64,000 bases of DNA, from NCBI RefSeq assembly GCF_043099315.1, contig NZ_CP170746.1; one strand, written 5' to 3'. This document shows positions 53,478 to 63,193 of the stretch, piece by piece. Positions within the stretch are counted from its first letter, which is position 1. Every line of letters begins with the position of its first letter. The notes beneath the pieces were generated by a model. That model searched no databases, was not told the origin of the DNA, and saw only the letters and a program-made list of their open reading frames with translations. The DNA comes from Chlorogloeopsis fritschii. GTDB taxonomy: Bacteria > Cyanobacteriota > Cyanobacteriia > Cyanobacteriales > Nostocaceae. A program made the translations under genes and the position numbers.

Positions 53478-53528
53478 ACCACAGATGGACACAAATAAAA
53501 TCTGTGTTTATCGGTGTCTATCTGTGGT
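53478..53528. repeat. inverted repeat of CCACAGAT type
   Basis: ACCACAGATGGACAC and GTGTCTATCTGTGGT pair with one mismatch across a 21-bp loop that repeats AAATCTGTGTTTATC. Similar ACCACAGATxxACAC units are common in cyanobacterial intergenic DNA. It lies upstream of uup in a gene-free 240-bp gap. Confidence 0.65.
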
Positions 53529-53666
53529 TGTAATTAATCTAGATAGTGATTGTTGCAAGAAGTCTATGGTTTTGGTAGTCAACTTTTGCTCAGATCGTGC
53601 TACTACGAGCCTTTTCTATCGCATCATTATTGTAAATGGTACATTAACTTACCATTATTCACCCTA

Positions 53667-54083
53667 TTATACAAATAAGTCTAGGGGTAAATGACCGTAC
53701 ATTTCGTTAATACCATTAGGAGAAAAAGACTGACATGATACCAACACACCGCGATGATGCCCAAAATAAGAATCGATATGGCACACACCATTTTTGCCAT
53801 TTAATTTAATATAAACAGGCCCTTCAATTGCAGGTAAATTACTTGGTGGTTCATAACCCAAAGCCAAGGAATATGTTTTCATCGCTAACATCCCTTCTGC
53901 TTCTGTATCAGCACAAATACCTAAAATTTGGTAATCAGAAAGTTTGGCAATCAAAAGTAAAGCTTCACGAATTAAAGTTTTTTCTGACGGCTTAATTTTT
54001 GGTGCAATATCTACACAATTGAACTTATTCAGAACTTTTTTGGCGTCTGCGATCGTGAAGTTAGTCTGATTTTTGCTTGACAT
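53667..54083 (-). CDS. DUF1824 family protein
   Basis: The 138-aa protein matches my memory of DUF1824, a cyanobacteria/chloroplast family of unknown function: IREALLLIAKLSDYQILGICAD, ALGYEPPSNLPAIEGPVYIK, NGKNGVCHIDSYFGHHRGVLVSCQS and a C-terminal INEMYGHLPLDLF. The Tyr-Phe-Gly-His-His motif might be functional. It is soluble and downstream of the prohibitin-like gene on the same strand (77-bp gap). Confidence 0.78.
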   Translation of the reverse strand: MSSKNQTNFTIADAKKVLNKFNCVDIAPKIKPSEKTLIREALLLIAKLSDYQILGICADTEAEGMLAMKTYSLALGYEPPSNLPAIEGPVYIKLNGKNGVCHIDSYFGHHRGVLVSCQSFSPNGINEMYGHLPLDLFV

Positions 54084-54160
54084 AAATCTGTTTATTATCT
54101 ACTAGGTGTGTACTCTGTTGCTGATGAGGGCTAGATCTACGTTTCAGTTGAAACTTAGGT

Positions 54161-55004
54161 TTATTCCTGCATATTACTTACATTAAAAAGGAAGGGTACA
54201 CTGCTTTGAGAGTCTTTACCAATGACAAGAACTTTTGGCATTTGAGCACCACCGTTTTTCCACGCTTCAATTGCTTCCTTTTGTAGAACTAACTGCCCTC
54301 CTTGGGCTTTTAGTGTTTCTGCTAAAAGTCTTTGAGCCTCAGCTTTTCCCTTGGCACGATTAATATCTGCTTGTGCTTCTTGTTCAGCTTCCTGTGCTAT
54401 GTAGACAGACTCTTTGCGCTCTTTGTTCCGCAATTTGTTTATCTTCAACTGCTTTTGCAAATTCTGGAGAGAATGTTAAGTCAATCACACTAGTATCTAA
54501 AACAATTATCCCATATTTATCTAAGCGTTGTCCCAAAGCTGTATCAAAATCTTCCTTTAGTTCATTTCTTTTGGTAATTGCCTCTTCTACTGTCCTCCTT
54601 GCCGCTGCAATTTTAAAAGATTCTTGAGTTTGAGGAGCGATTATTTTAGAGACAATATTCTCTAAACTTCCCTGTTTTCTTCTAATTTCAACTACTTGTT
54701 GAGGATTGATGCGGAAATTGATAGCAAATTTAGCTGTTAGTTCTTGCAAATCTTTGGTAGCACTTTGAGCAGGTATTTCGTATTTTTGCACCGTTACATC
54801 ATATACATCTACTCTAGAGATAAATGGTGGTTTGATATGAATACCCTCTAGTAAAGCTCCATCTCTTGCTTTACCCAAAATACTTAACACCCCCGCTTCG
54901 CCTGGATTAATAATGATAAAGGAATTGAGAGCAAATATCACAAGTATTGCTATTGCAACACCTGCTACTATGCTTTGCCAACTACCAAATTGCTGATTTT
55001 TCAA
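54161..55004 (-). pseudogene. prohibitin/SPFH-like membrane protein gene with a frameshift
   Basis: Two overlapping frames carry one protein. The first (55004 leftward) has an N-terminal membrane anchor (SIVAGVAIAILVIFALNSF), the SPFH start NPGEAGVLSILGK and continues to FAKAVEDKQIAEQRAQR. The second frame resumes with SVYIAQEAEQEAQADI and ends in KVLVIGKDSQSSVPFLFNV, ending at 54161. The join is near 54405-54415, where a missing AG pair in an AGAG stretch would restore the frame. The intact protein would be about 280 aa, like cyanobacterial prohibitins, which organise membrane domains. Either the gene is decayed or the sequence has an indel; two other genes within 9 kb show the same kind of break. 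Confidence 0.88.
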
Positions 55005-55108
55005 ATCCTATCTCCTTTGATTATTGTTAAGTATTTCTAGCTATATGGTGACGCTTCATTAATGGCAAACATGGTAGTATCAGTTCTTTGACTTAATCGC
55101 AAACGGCA

Positions 55109-56917
55109 GTGACTACGGTATTCAACTCTCGTCAGGTGGTAAAAAAAGATAAAGATTCAACCCATCCTCTCAAACGTCTGCTGAACTATGGACAGCAGTA
55201 TCGCAAAGAATTTTGGCAAGCTAGTGCTTGTTCCATTATTAACAAGCTGATGGACTTAGCACCACCAGGGTTAATTGGCATCGCGGTTGATGTGGTAGTA
55301 AAGCAGCAAGATTCTATCATTGCACAGTTGGGAATCAAAGATATTTTTGGACAATTTTTAATTCTTGCTTTTTTGACTGCCATTATTTGGATTTTAGAAT
55401 CTATTTTTGAATATGCCTATGCCAGACTATGGCGTAACTTGGCACAAACCATCCAGCATGATTTACGTCTGGATGCTTACAAACATTTACAAGATTTGGA
55501 ACTGGCATACTTTGAAGAACGCAGCACAGGTGGTTTGATGTCTATCCTCAGTGATGATATCAACCAACTGGAGCGTTTTTTGGATACAGGAGCAAATGAC
55601 ATTATCCAAGTTGCAACAACTGTAATCATTATTGGTGGCGCTTTCTTTATTGTGGCTCCTAGTGTGGCTTGGATGGCAATGTTACCTATACCTTTTATTA
55701 TTTGGGGAACATTTGCTTATCAGGATGTGCTTGCGCCTCGCTACGCCGATGTTCGAGAAAAGGTAGGTTTACTTAATTCTCGCCTAGCGAACAATCTCAG
55801 TGGAATTACTACTATTAAAAGTTTCACTGCCGAAGATTACGAAATCTCGCGTTTAGCAGTAGAAAGTGAAGCATATCGCCGTAGTAATGCCAAAGCAATT
55901 AGACTTTCTGCTGCCTACATTCCTTTAATTAGGATGCTGATTTTAGTGGGATTCACAGCATTGTTATTCTATGGTGGGTTGGCAGCGGTTCGAGGCACAA
56001 TTTCTGTAGGCGCATATAGCGTTTTAGTTTTTTTAATTCAGCGCTTGCTGTGGCCTTTAACTAGATTAGGCGAGACTTTTGATCAATATCAACGAGCAAT
56101 GGCTTCCACCAATCGAGTCATGAATTTGTTGGATACTCCTATTGCGATGCATCCGGGAGATGTGCCGCTACCTTTAAAAGAAGTGCGTGGGGAAGTGGAA
56201 TTTAAGCATATTACTTTTGCTTATCAAGGCAGGCAACCAGTAATCAAGAATTTGTCATTAATGATTCCGGCGGGGAAAACGATCGCTATTGTTGGTTCTA
56301 CTGGTTCTGGGAAAAGCACTTTAGTTAAACTTTTATTGCGGTTTTACGAAGTGCAGTCAGGAGAAATCACTCTAGATGGTTTTGATATCCAAAAGCTAAG
56401 ATTGCAAGATTTACGTCGCTGTATTGGTTTGGTGAGTCAGGATGTATTTTTATTTCATGGTACTGTGGCAGAGAATATTGCCTACGGAAGCTTTGATGCT
56501 AGCGAGCGAGAAATTATTATGGCAGCTAAAATCGCAGAGGCGCATGAATTTATTACCAGTTTGCCCCAAGGATATGAAACAATAGTGGGCGAACGAGGGC
56601 AAAAGCTATCGGGCGGGCAACGCCAACGAATAGCGATCGCCCGCGCCGTACTCAAAAATCCGCCAATTCTGATTTTAGATGAAGCCACCTCAGCCGTAGA
56701 TAACGAAACAGAAGCAGCAATTCAGCGATCGCTAGAACGCATCACTGTCAATCGAACAACGATCGCGATCGCTCACCGTCTTTCTACTATTCGTAATAGC
56801 GATCGTATCTATGTCATGGAACACGGAAAATTTGTCGAGTCTGGAACTCATGAGCAACTGCTAGAGCAAAACGGAGTTTATGCTAGTTTATGGCGCGTCC
56901 AGTCTGGTTTAAGGTAA
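55109..56917 (+). CDS. ABC exporter, fused permease-ATPase (MsbA/MDR-like)
   Basis: The 602-aa half-transporter starts with GTG at 55109. It has six membrane segments in the first 330 residues, including the EYAYARLWRNLAQ and QHDLRLDAYKHLQ loops, and a C-terminal ATPase: Walker A GSTGSGKST, signature LSGGQRQR, Walker B ILILDEATSAVD and the switch IAHRLST. Type IV exporters of this kind work as dimers to export lipids, peptides or drugs; the substrate is unknown. It is divergent from the prohibitin-like gene. Confidence 0.92.
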   Translation: MTTVFNSRQVVKKDKDSTHPLKRLLNYGQQYRKEFWQASACSIINKLMDLAPPGLIGIAVDVVVKQQDSIIAQLGIKDIFGQFLILAFLTAIIWILESIFEYAYARLWRNLAQTIQHDLRLDAYKHLQDLELAYFEERSTGGLMSILSDDINQLERFLDTGANDIIQVATTVIIIGGAFFIVAPSVAWMAMLPIPFIIWGTFAYQDVLAPRYADVREKVGLLNSRLANNLSGITTIKSFTAEDYEISRLAVESEAYRRSNAKAIRLSAAYIPLIRMLILVGFTALLFYGGLAAVRGTISVGAYSVLVFLIQRLLWPLTRLGETFDQYQRAMASTNRVMNLLDTPIAMHPGDVPLPLKEVRGEVEFKHITFAYQGRQPVIKNLSLMIPAGKTIAIVGSTGSGKSTLVKLLLRFYEVQSGEITLDGFDIQKLRLQDLRRCIGLVSQDVFLFHGTVAENIAYGSFDASEREIIMAAKIAEAHEFITSLPQGYETIVGERGQKLSGGQRQRIAIARAVLKNPPILILDEATSAVDNETEAAIQRSLERITVNRTTIAIAHRLSTIRNSDRIYVMEHGKFVESGTHEQLLEQNGVYASLWRVQSGLR

Positions 56918-56978
56918 GTATGTCAACATTGCCTCTTGGCGTGAGATGATTTTCTATTAAGAGGCTGCACATTAACAC

Positions 56979-57029
56979 CCTCAGGCTAGAAGCCTGAGGC
57001 TACACAGACCAAGCCTGCCTCCGCAGGCT
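56979..57029. repeat. pair of adjacent hairpins (AGGCT repeats)
   Basis: CCTCAGGCT-AGA-AGCCTGAGG (56979-56999) and AGCCTGC-CTCC-GCAGGCT (57012-57029) are perfect stems 12 bp apart. Repeats with this AGCCTGC...GCAGGCT core are widely scattered in Nostocales. They follow the ABC exporter stop and may end its transcript. Confidence 0.75.
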
Positions 57030-57103
57030 AATAATATGCATCTTCATATAGAAAGTAGAACTAACCTGTCCCCTATCCTCTATCCCCTGTCCCCTAGTTA
57101 AAT

Positions 57104-57532
57104 ATGATATTTGGTACTACCCAACCGGAATCACCAGAGAATAAGTGGCGTCGCCAACTCGATCAATTTATCAAAACCCATCAGCAAGAACTGGCGGCAC
57201 TAGCTTGGGGCTTGTGGTTAGAAAATGGTGACAGCAAAGGTACTATCGGTATTGACTTGCAACCAAAGCCGCATTTTGTGTACTGTCCCCAAGAAGCAGT
57301 AGAGAACTTAAATCTGAAAGTTGAGAACAGACTTCAGGAAATTTTGGGAATTGTGGCGCATTATCAACCTGAAATGGAAGTCGTGATGATTGCTATTGGA
57401 AAAGACCAAATTAAGTTAATTCATTTTGAATCACAACCAGCACCGCCAGTTTGTTTTGAACAAGTTGGCAAGGATGTTGATAGCTTATTAGAAATGTTAG
57501 AGCAACGTCTGAGCGAACAGCTGCAAGGCTAG
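57104..57532 (+). CDS. probable beta-carboxysome assembly chaperone, CcmS-like
   Basis: The 142-aa protein is conserved in cyanobacteria as I recall: NKWRRQLDQFIKTHQQELAALAWGLW, then GTIGIDLQPKPHFVYCPQEAVE, RLQEILGIV and the C-terminal CFEQVGKDVDSLLEMLEQRL. This pattern fits the recently named CcmS, which helps assemble the carboxysome shell protein CcmK. No shell genes are adjacent, so context gives no support. If that name is wrong it remains a conserved hypothetical cytosolic protein. It is followed by a perfect terminator hairpin. Confidence 0.6.
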   Translation: MIFGTTQPESPENKWRRQLDQFIKTHQQELAALAWGLWLENGDSKGTIGIDLQPKPHFVYCPQEAVENLNLKVENRLQEILGIVAHYQPEMEVVMIAIGKDQIKLIHFESQPAPPVCFEQVGKDVDSLLEMLEQRLSEQLQG

Positions 57533-57567
57533 GATGATTGAGAGCCAGAGGCTCTAGTTCTCGTTTC

Positions 57568-57592
57568 TCGTTACCAGGTTCAACCTGGTAAC
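57568..57592 (+). terminator. perfect 12-bp hairpin after the CcmS-like gene
   Basis: CGTTACCAGGTT-C-AACCTGGTAACG is a 25-bp perfect palindrome with a single central base, 36 bp after the stop, followed by AATCTCTTTTCTC. Confidence 0.7.
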
Positions 57593-57712
57593 GAATCTCT
57601 TTTCTCTAGTTCCTAGCCGTTATTTCCAAGTCAGTCGGGAATTACTCCTTTCTTGGTTGAAATTACCTATATGTACTAGCGTGCGTTACGGATTATCCTA
57701 ACGTACTGAATT

Positions 57713-57756
57713 TTTTTGTCACACTGATGAAAAATCTTTTCGATGTGTGACAAAAA
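57713..57756. promoter_or_regulatory. 12-bp inverted repeat upstream of the GH31 gene
   Basis: TTTTTGTCACAC and GTGTGACAAAAA are exact inverted repeats 20 bp apart, about 94 bp before the GH31 ATG. The long matching arms could be an operator or a hairpin in the leader RNA. The GTGTGACA core slightly resembles Crp-type half-sites. Confidence 0.4.
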
Positions 57757-57849
57757 CTATAAATTTTCTTGAGACGATAGATAAAGTTAATTTAAATACA
57801 TATAACTAATAGTATTGTAAGTAATTTCATCAGTATAGGAAGTAAGAAT

Positions 57850-60206
57850 ATGCCTTCTCCCCAGGACTACCAGGAAAACACCCCAGAAGCGTTAACTTTT
57901 AAACAGCTACAGCAACTCCAAAAACAGGTAAAACGACCAAAGTCCAGAGTGCGTGCTTCTGGTTGGGTAGTAAGGCGGCTCCTGCGAGTGCTGACTAAAC
58001 CTTTCCGGATCATTTTTCGTCCAAAAGTTATCGATTTTGGTGCGATCGCTACAGTTGTTCCTAGCCAAACTTATCAGTTAGGGGAATTTACAATCAATTG
58101 GCAGGGTGCTGATACACAGAAGCCCTATCTGTACATCAATCATGCAGACAATCCATCCAAGATAATATGGCACACACCTGCTGGTCAGAATTTTATTGCT
58201 GGTGCGAAAGTACACCTGGAAATTATTGAGGAACGCGGTTCGGTAGAGATTGATGAAAATAGGAAGTCCCAATTTCCCAATCAAACGGTAGATCGGATTG
58301 AGGAAGCAGGAGATTTCTTAGTGATTTTTGGACGTCTCCAGGAATCACGATCTCAAGGCGAAAGCGCCCAATACGCACTATACTTCCGTACTTCTGGCTC
58401 GAAACAACTCGATTTTTACTTGCATATCATTGGTGACGACATCAATCTAGCTCAATTACGATTTGCTACATCGGCTGACGAACACTTTTACGGCTTCGGC
58501 GAGCAGTTTTCTCGAATTGATTGCAAAGGTTATGAAGTGCGAATTGTAACCGAAGAAGGTGGAATCGGGCGTGGAGATCCCGCCCCAAAACCCTGAATTT
58601 GCTAGGGGTAGCAGGTACAATGTTCTCCAGCTATGCTCCAGCACCTCATTTTATTACCAGCAAAATGCGATCGCTGTTTTTGATGAATACCGAACCTTCT
58701 GTATTCGATCTGCGAGAAAAAGAAACAGCCAGCGTGAGAATTTTTTCTAACCGGATGCAGGGGCGAATTCTTGCTGGTGAGACTCCATTGGAGTTGATAG
58801 AACTGTATACCGCCCACACGGGGCGGATGGCACCTCTTCCGGAGTGGGTGAACTATGGTGCCATTGTTGGGATGCAGGGTGGCACTCGGTTAGTACAATC
58901 TGTCTGGGAAAAGCTACGCGCTTTCAACACTCCCATTGCTGGTTTTTGGTTACAAGACTGGGTAGGGCAACGCAAAACTGCGATCGGCAAACAATTGTGG
59001 TGGAATTGGCAGTTAGATGAAAATACTTATCCTAACTGGAAAGAATTAGTAGCCGATTTAGCTCAGGAAGGAATTAGTGTTGGTGTGTATATCAACCCTT
59101 TTTTAGTCAATCCTCCTTCAGAACAAATTCAAGGTAGACGAAACCTTTACCAAGAAGCAGAAGAACAAGATTTTTTGGTCAAGGACGAAGCAGGAGAGAT
59201 TTATCTTGTGGATAATACTGATTTTGCTGCCGCTCTTGTTGATTTAAGTAACCCGAATGCCCGTGAATGGTTTAAAAGCCTAATTAAAGAAGAGATACTA
59301 GGCAACGGTGCAAAATTTTGGATGGCAGACTTCGCAGAAGCAGCACAGTTTGATGGTAAGTTTTATTCCCAAGAATCAGGACTCAGCTATCACAATCAGT
59401 ATGCAGTTGACTGGGCACAAGTAAATCGGGAGGCGATCGCAGAAGTTGGTAAAGAAGGTGAAGTATGGTTTTTCAATCGCGCCGGATACCTCAAAACTCC
59501 TCTTTTTAGTACAGCTATGTGGTTGGGCGATCAAAACGTCACCTGGAAAGAAAACGACGGTATGCCCAGCGCCCTGAAAGGATTAATTAGCGGTGGAATA
59601 TCTGGGTTTAGCATTAACCACAGTGATATTGGTGGCTACACGAGTATTGCCTACCCAATTTTGCTCGCTTTGGGTATTGGCTTCAAGCGTTCTAAAGAAC
59701 TCCTCTTTCGGTGGATGGAAATGAATGCCTTTAGCCCAATATTCCGCACCCACGAAGGTAACCAGCCCGATGCCAACGTCCAGTTTAATACTAACGATGA
59801 AACATTAGCCACTTTCAGTTACTGGGCAAAAATTTATGCGGCGTTTGCTGGATATAGGAAAAAATTAATGGCAGAAGCAGCAACAACAGGATATCCGCTC
59901 GTTCGCCATCTATTTTTACACTATCCCGATGACCCCAATACTTACAAAATCGAAGATGAGTTTTTACTGGGAAGTGAGTTTTTAATTGCACCAGTTTTAA
60001 AGCCGGGCGCGACTAGTGTTAATGTTTATTTGCCCATTGGTAAATGGGTTCACCTGTGGAGTGGCAATACTTACGGTAATGTAGCCCAAGGCATGTATCA
60101 GCAGATAGATGCTCCTTTAGGTCAGCCGCCTGTATTCTACCGTCAGGGTTCACCTGATGCTCAGGCAGTTTTGGAAGCGCTGAAGGAGAAGGGTTTACTC
60201 AATTAA
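57850..60206 (+). pseudogene. GH31 alpha-glucosidase-like gene split by a 1-base frameshift
   Basis: The 5' frame (57850-58596) has an N-terminal glycosidase domain ending EEGGIGRGDPAPK, then a stop at 58594. The remainder continues from TLNLLGVAGTMF in the +1 frame to 60206. The break is at an AAAA run (58587-58590); one more A would join the frames into a protein of about 785 aa. The catalytic part has LQDWVGQRKTAIGKQLWWNW, the nucleophile Asp in WMADFAE, and SDIGGYTS with FRTHEGNQP. It resembles the YihQ/sulfoquinovosidase branch, but the Arg I expect after GK is Gln here, so an ordinary alpha-glucosidase is likelier. The gene may be decayed or carry a sequencing indel; the downstream frame shows no further damage. 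Confidence 0.88.
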
Positions 60207-60238
60207 GGCAGTTAGCAGTCTTCTCAAAAGTAGCCATT

Positions 60239-62350
60239 GTGAACATTGAACTACAGCTTTTGAATTTGCGTGAAATCAACCTAACTCAGCAGTTAGTTTT
60301 TGCACCTGTCTTTGCACAGATATTTCAACCAATTACCGATCCGGTTGCCATCTTCCTAATTATTCTGGCAATCATGCTTGTTACGCCTCTATTATTTGAG
60401 CGTTTCAAGTTGCCAGGAATTATTGGCTTGATTTTAGCAGGGATAATTGTCGGGCCTTATGGTTTGGGTTTGCTAGAACGAGACAAAACAATAGAGTTGC
60501 TCGGTACGGTAGGGTTGCTGTTTTTGATGTTTCTTGGTGGACTCGAAACCAGTTTAGACGATCTCAAACGCAACGCGAATAAAGCTTTGACCTTTGGATT
60601 AGCAACGTTTGTGATTCCCATGGTTCTAGGCACAGCAGCAATGTTGCCCTTAGGATATAGCTTTTTAGCCTCGGTATTGGTAGCCTCTTGTTTTGCTTCT
60701 CACACGCTGTTGGCTTTACCTGTTCTTTCCAAACTTGGGATTATGCGGAATCAGGTTGTCACTGCCACTTTAGGAGGGACACTGATTACAAATGTGCTAG
60801 CGCTGTTGGTGCTAGCGATTGTTGTCAAAGCCAACCAAGGTAATCTTACACTTGGCTTTTGGCTGTTTTTGATTCCATCCCTGGCAATCTATACTTTTGC
60901 TACCCTTTGGGGAGTACCAAATCTAGGTCGTTGGTTTTTTCGTCGCTTCGGACATGATGAAGGGGCAGAATTTTTATTTGTATTGGCGGCTCTATTTATT
61001 GTTTCTTATCTTGCCAAATTAATTGAAATTGAGCCAATTGTTGGAGCATTCTTAGCAGGAGTGGCTATTACTCAACTCATTCCCCAGATGAGTCCGTTGA
61101 TGAATCGTATTCAGTTTATTGGCAACACGCTGTTTGTGCCTTTTTTCCTCATTTCTGTGGGAATGTTGGTAAACCCTCTTATCCTCGTCAAAGATGCCCG
61201 TGGTATCTTAGTTGCTGTTGTGATGATTGGGGCAGAATTCGCCAGCAAATTTTTAGCAGCTTGGGGAACAGCTAAGGTATTTAAGTGGAAAATGCCCAGT
61301 ACGATGGTGATGTTTGGGCTTTCAGTCGCCCAAGCCGCTTCTACACTAGCAGCTATTACAGTTGCGTTTAACATCAAGCTAGTTGATGAATTAACTGTCA
61401 ATGGAATTATCGCGATGATATTGGTAAGCTGTATTGCTTCCCCCTGGATTGTGGAGCGGTGGGGAGGAAAAATTCAGCAAGAGACTGCCCATGCTGCTAA
61501 CTCTAAAACAGAAGACTTGGAACATTCGGCAACGTTAAGTAATTTAGCAAATCGTGTTTTAGTTCCGGTTGCTAACCCCAGTACAGAGGATAACTTGCTC
61601 AATTTGGCTATTATCCTCACTAAAGAAGGCAACGGCACTTTATTACCACTACACGTCATCATTTCAGATAAACATGGATCTGTGGGTGTAACAGCAAAGA
61701 CGCAACAAAAACGGCTGTTGGATACTGCTGAAACTCTTGCCCACGCTGCTGTAACTCGTGTTGAACCTATCGGTAGGATTGATGATTCCATTGATTTAGG
61801 TATTTTGCGAGCAGCCCAAGAAAGAGATGCCAGTTTGGTAATTTGTGGTTGGAAAGGTTACTCTACATATCGGGAAAACTTCTTCGGTGGTGTAATTGAT
61901 AACATTGTGCGGCGTTCAACAGCACCTGTGTTGATTACTCGTTTTGCCCAGCCAATAGAGAATACCCAAAGAGTATTGTTAGCTATAACTGACTACAGAG
62001 TTTCTGCTGCTACGCTCCGCCAAACTCTCAGCTTGGCGAAAATCCTTTCAGAAGCGCTCAAGGCTCCCCTGCAAGTGTTACAAGTATTGTCCGAACCAGT
62101 ACAATATATACCCAATCTAGAATCAATGGTAGGCGATACTGAAATTCCCATCCAAAAAATCCGAGGAAATTCAGTCAGAAAAATCTCAGAATTACTCAAA
62201 GCCAATGATTTATTGGTTTTGCTTGAAAGCACTCATCGTTTCGGTCAACCAGCATTGGGAAGAGAACCGGAAGCGATCGCCCGTGCCAACCCAGAAACGT
62301 CTATTACAATCGTGCACTTTCCGGAGCGATCGGGCACACCAGAATCATGA
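60239..62350 (+). CDS. CPA2-type monovalent cation:proton antiporter with C-terminal USP domain
   Basis: The 703-aa protein starts with GTG at 60239. Residues about 30-410 form 12 or so membrane segments with antiporter motifs (KLPGIIGLILAGIIVGPYGL and EPIVGAFLAGVAI). After about residue 440 come two tandem universal-stress-like regions (LVPVANPSTEDNLLNLAI and RVLLAITDYRVSAATL). Such proteins exchange Na+ or K+ for protons; the USP part may bind ATP or c-di-nucleotides and regulate the pump. It is 32 bp after the GH31 stop on the same strand. Confidence 0.9.
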   Translation: MNIELQLLNLREINLTQQLVFAPVFAQIFQPITDPVAIFLIILAIMLVTPLLFERFKLPGIIGLILAGIIVGPYGLGLLERDKTIELLGTVGLLFLMFLGGLETSLDDLKRNANKALTFGLATFVIPMVLGTAAMLPLGYSFLASVLVASCFASHTLLALPVLSKLGIMRNQVVTATLGGTLITNVLALLVLAIVVKANQGNLTLGFWLFLIPSLAIYTFATLWGVPNLGRWFFRRFGHDEGAEFLFVLAALFIVSYLAKLIEIEPIVGAFLAGVAITQLIPQMSPLMNRIQFIGNTLFVPFFLISVGMLVNPLILVKDARGILVAVVMIGAEFASKFLAAWGTAKVFKWKMPSTMVMFGLSVAQAASTLAAITVAFNIKLVDELTVNGIIAMILVSCIASPWIVERWGGKIQQETAHAANSKTEDLEHSATLSNLANRVLVPVANPSTEDNLLNLAIILTKEGNGTLLPLHVIISDKHGSVGVTAKTQQKRLLDTAETLAHAAVTRVEPIGRIDDSIDLGILRAAQERDASLVICGWKGYSTYRENFFGGVIDNIVRRSTAPVLITRFAQPIENTQRVLLAITDYRVSAATLRQTLSLAKILSEALKAPLQVLQVLSEPVQYIPNLESMVGDTEIPIQKIRGNSVRKISELLKANDLLVLLESTHRFGQPALGREPEAIARANPETSITIVHFPERSGTPES

Positions 62351-62383
62351 TGTGCCTTTGGAATTTAAATTATATGCTGATTG

Positions 62384-62668
62384 TTAACTTGCTAGATAGC
62401 GAATATTGGTTAATCCTAAGTAGGCACCAACACCAATCAAATGACCGGCAGCCATTGCAGCCAGGAATGTACCAACGCTGGGATTATTGAACACTGAAGG
62501 GAAAGGTAAAGGCATTTTCGGCCCGACATGAGGATACCAAACGACACGGGGAATGATCAAAAGACATAATAGGCAAGCACCAATGATAATGACTGGCTGT
62601 GCCAAGCTCCATCCCGCGCCACTGTAAGGAACAGTAGGTTGAGCTGCTAATAAGATTGATGAAATCAT
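62384..62668 (-). CDS. psaK: photosystem I reaction center subunit PsaK
   Basis: I chose the ATG at 62668 (MISSILLAAQPTVP), which has AGGAG 8 nt upstream, over the frame start at 62692. The 94-aa protein has two membrane segments: VIIIGACLLCLLIIPRVVW and SVGTFLAAMAAGHLIGVGAYLGL, with the loop PHVGPKMPLPFPSVFN between them. The AMAAGHLIG motif is typical. PsaK sits at the edge of photosystem I, binds chlorophylls and takes part in docking antenna. A second, broken psaK lies just upstream on the same strand. Confidence 0.93.
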   Translation of the reverse strand: MISSILLAAQPTVPYSGAGWSLAQPVIIIGACLLCLLIIPRVVWYPHVGPKMPLPFPSVFNNPSVGTFLAAMAAGHLIGVGAYLGLTNIRYLAS

Positions 62669-62853
62669 GTTTACTTCTCCTGCATAAATCAATGGATTTA
62701 GCTTTAAAAATGCGACGTGATCGCCTTTTTATGGTCACGTCTATGCTCTACCTGATTTAGCATCTGCATCCTCCCTCTACAGGTAGGTTAAAACTCTTCC
62801 CGTAGTTAGGAGGATGCAGGAGAGAAATTTGAATCAGAGCTTTAGATCAAAAA

Positions 62854-63107
62854 CTAAATACTACCGATATTAGTCAGCCCTAAAACAATACCAACGCCAA
62901 GCAAATGACCGAAAGCCATTGCCGCAATGAATGCAGGAACGCTCAAAGGTAGCCCAGGTAATTTCGGCCAACTTGAGGGCGCTCAATTCTGGTAGTCAGT
63001 AAAACTGCTACTATACAGCTAACACTGATAATGATTCCCACTGTAGGACTCCACGCTGGTGTAGCAGGAACGGTGGGTTGGGCTGCTAGTAAAATTGAAG
63101 AAATCAA
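62854..63107 (-). pseudogene. second psaK-like gene with a 1-base frameshift
   Basis: On the - strand, a TTG at 63107 with a GGAGA site 7 nt upstream starts ISSILLAAQPTVPATPAWSP, leading through SCIVAVLLTT to RPQVG. The next frame continues PKLPGLPLSVPAFIAAMAFGH and LLGVGIVLGLTNIGSI to a TAG at 62854. The frames join near 62967 (GTTGG then CCG): one base is missing. The intact product would be about 84 aa, so the gene matches PsaK from end to end. A non-ATG start and the frameshift together suggest decay, but a sequencing indel is possible. Two psaK genes are normal in cyanobacteria. Confidence 0.82.
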
Positions 63108-63193
63108 ACTTGTATCTCCTCAAAAAAATATTGACATAGACCACAAAGATTATAGAATTGCCAGCGACACAGAAACTCTGAAATTTTTATTTT

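Noticed and set aside
53485..53694. 69-codon frame upstream of uup
   Set aside because: It spans the CCACAGAT inverted repeat and shows no protein features.
58456..58817. Short reverse-strand frames over the GH31 frameshift
   Set aside because: They are antisense shadows of the two halves of the GH31 gene.
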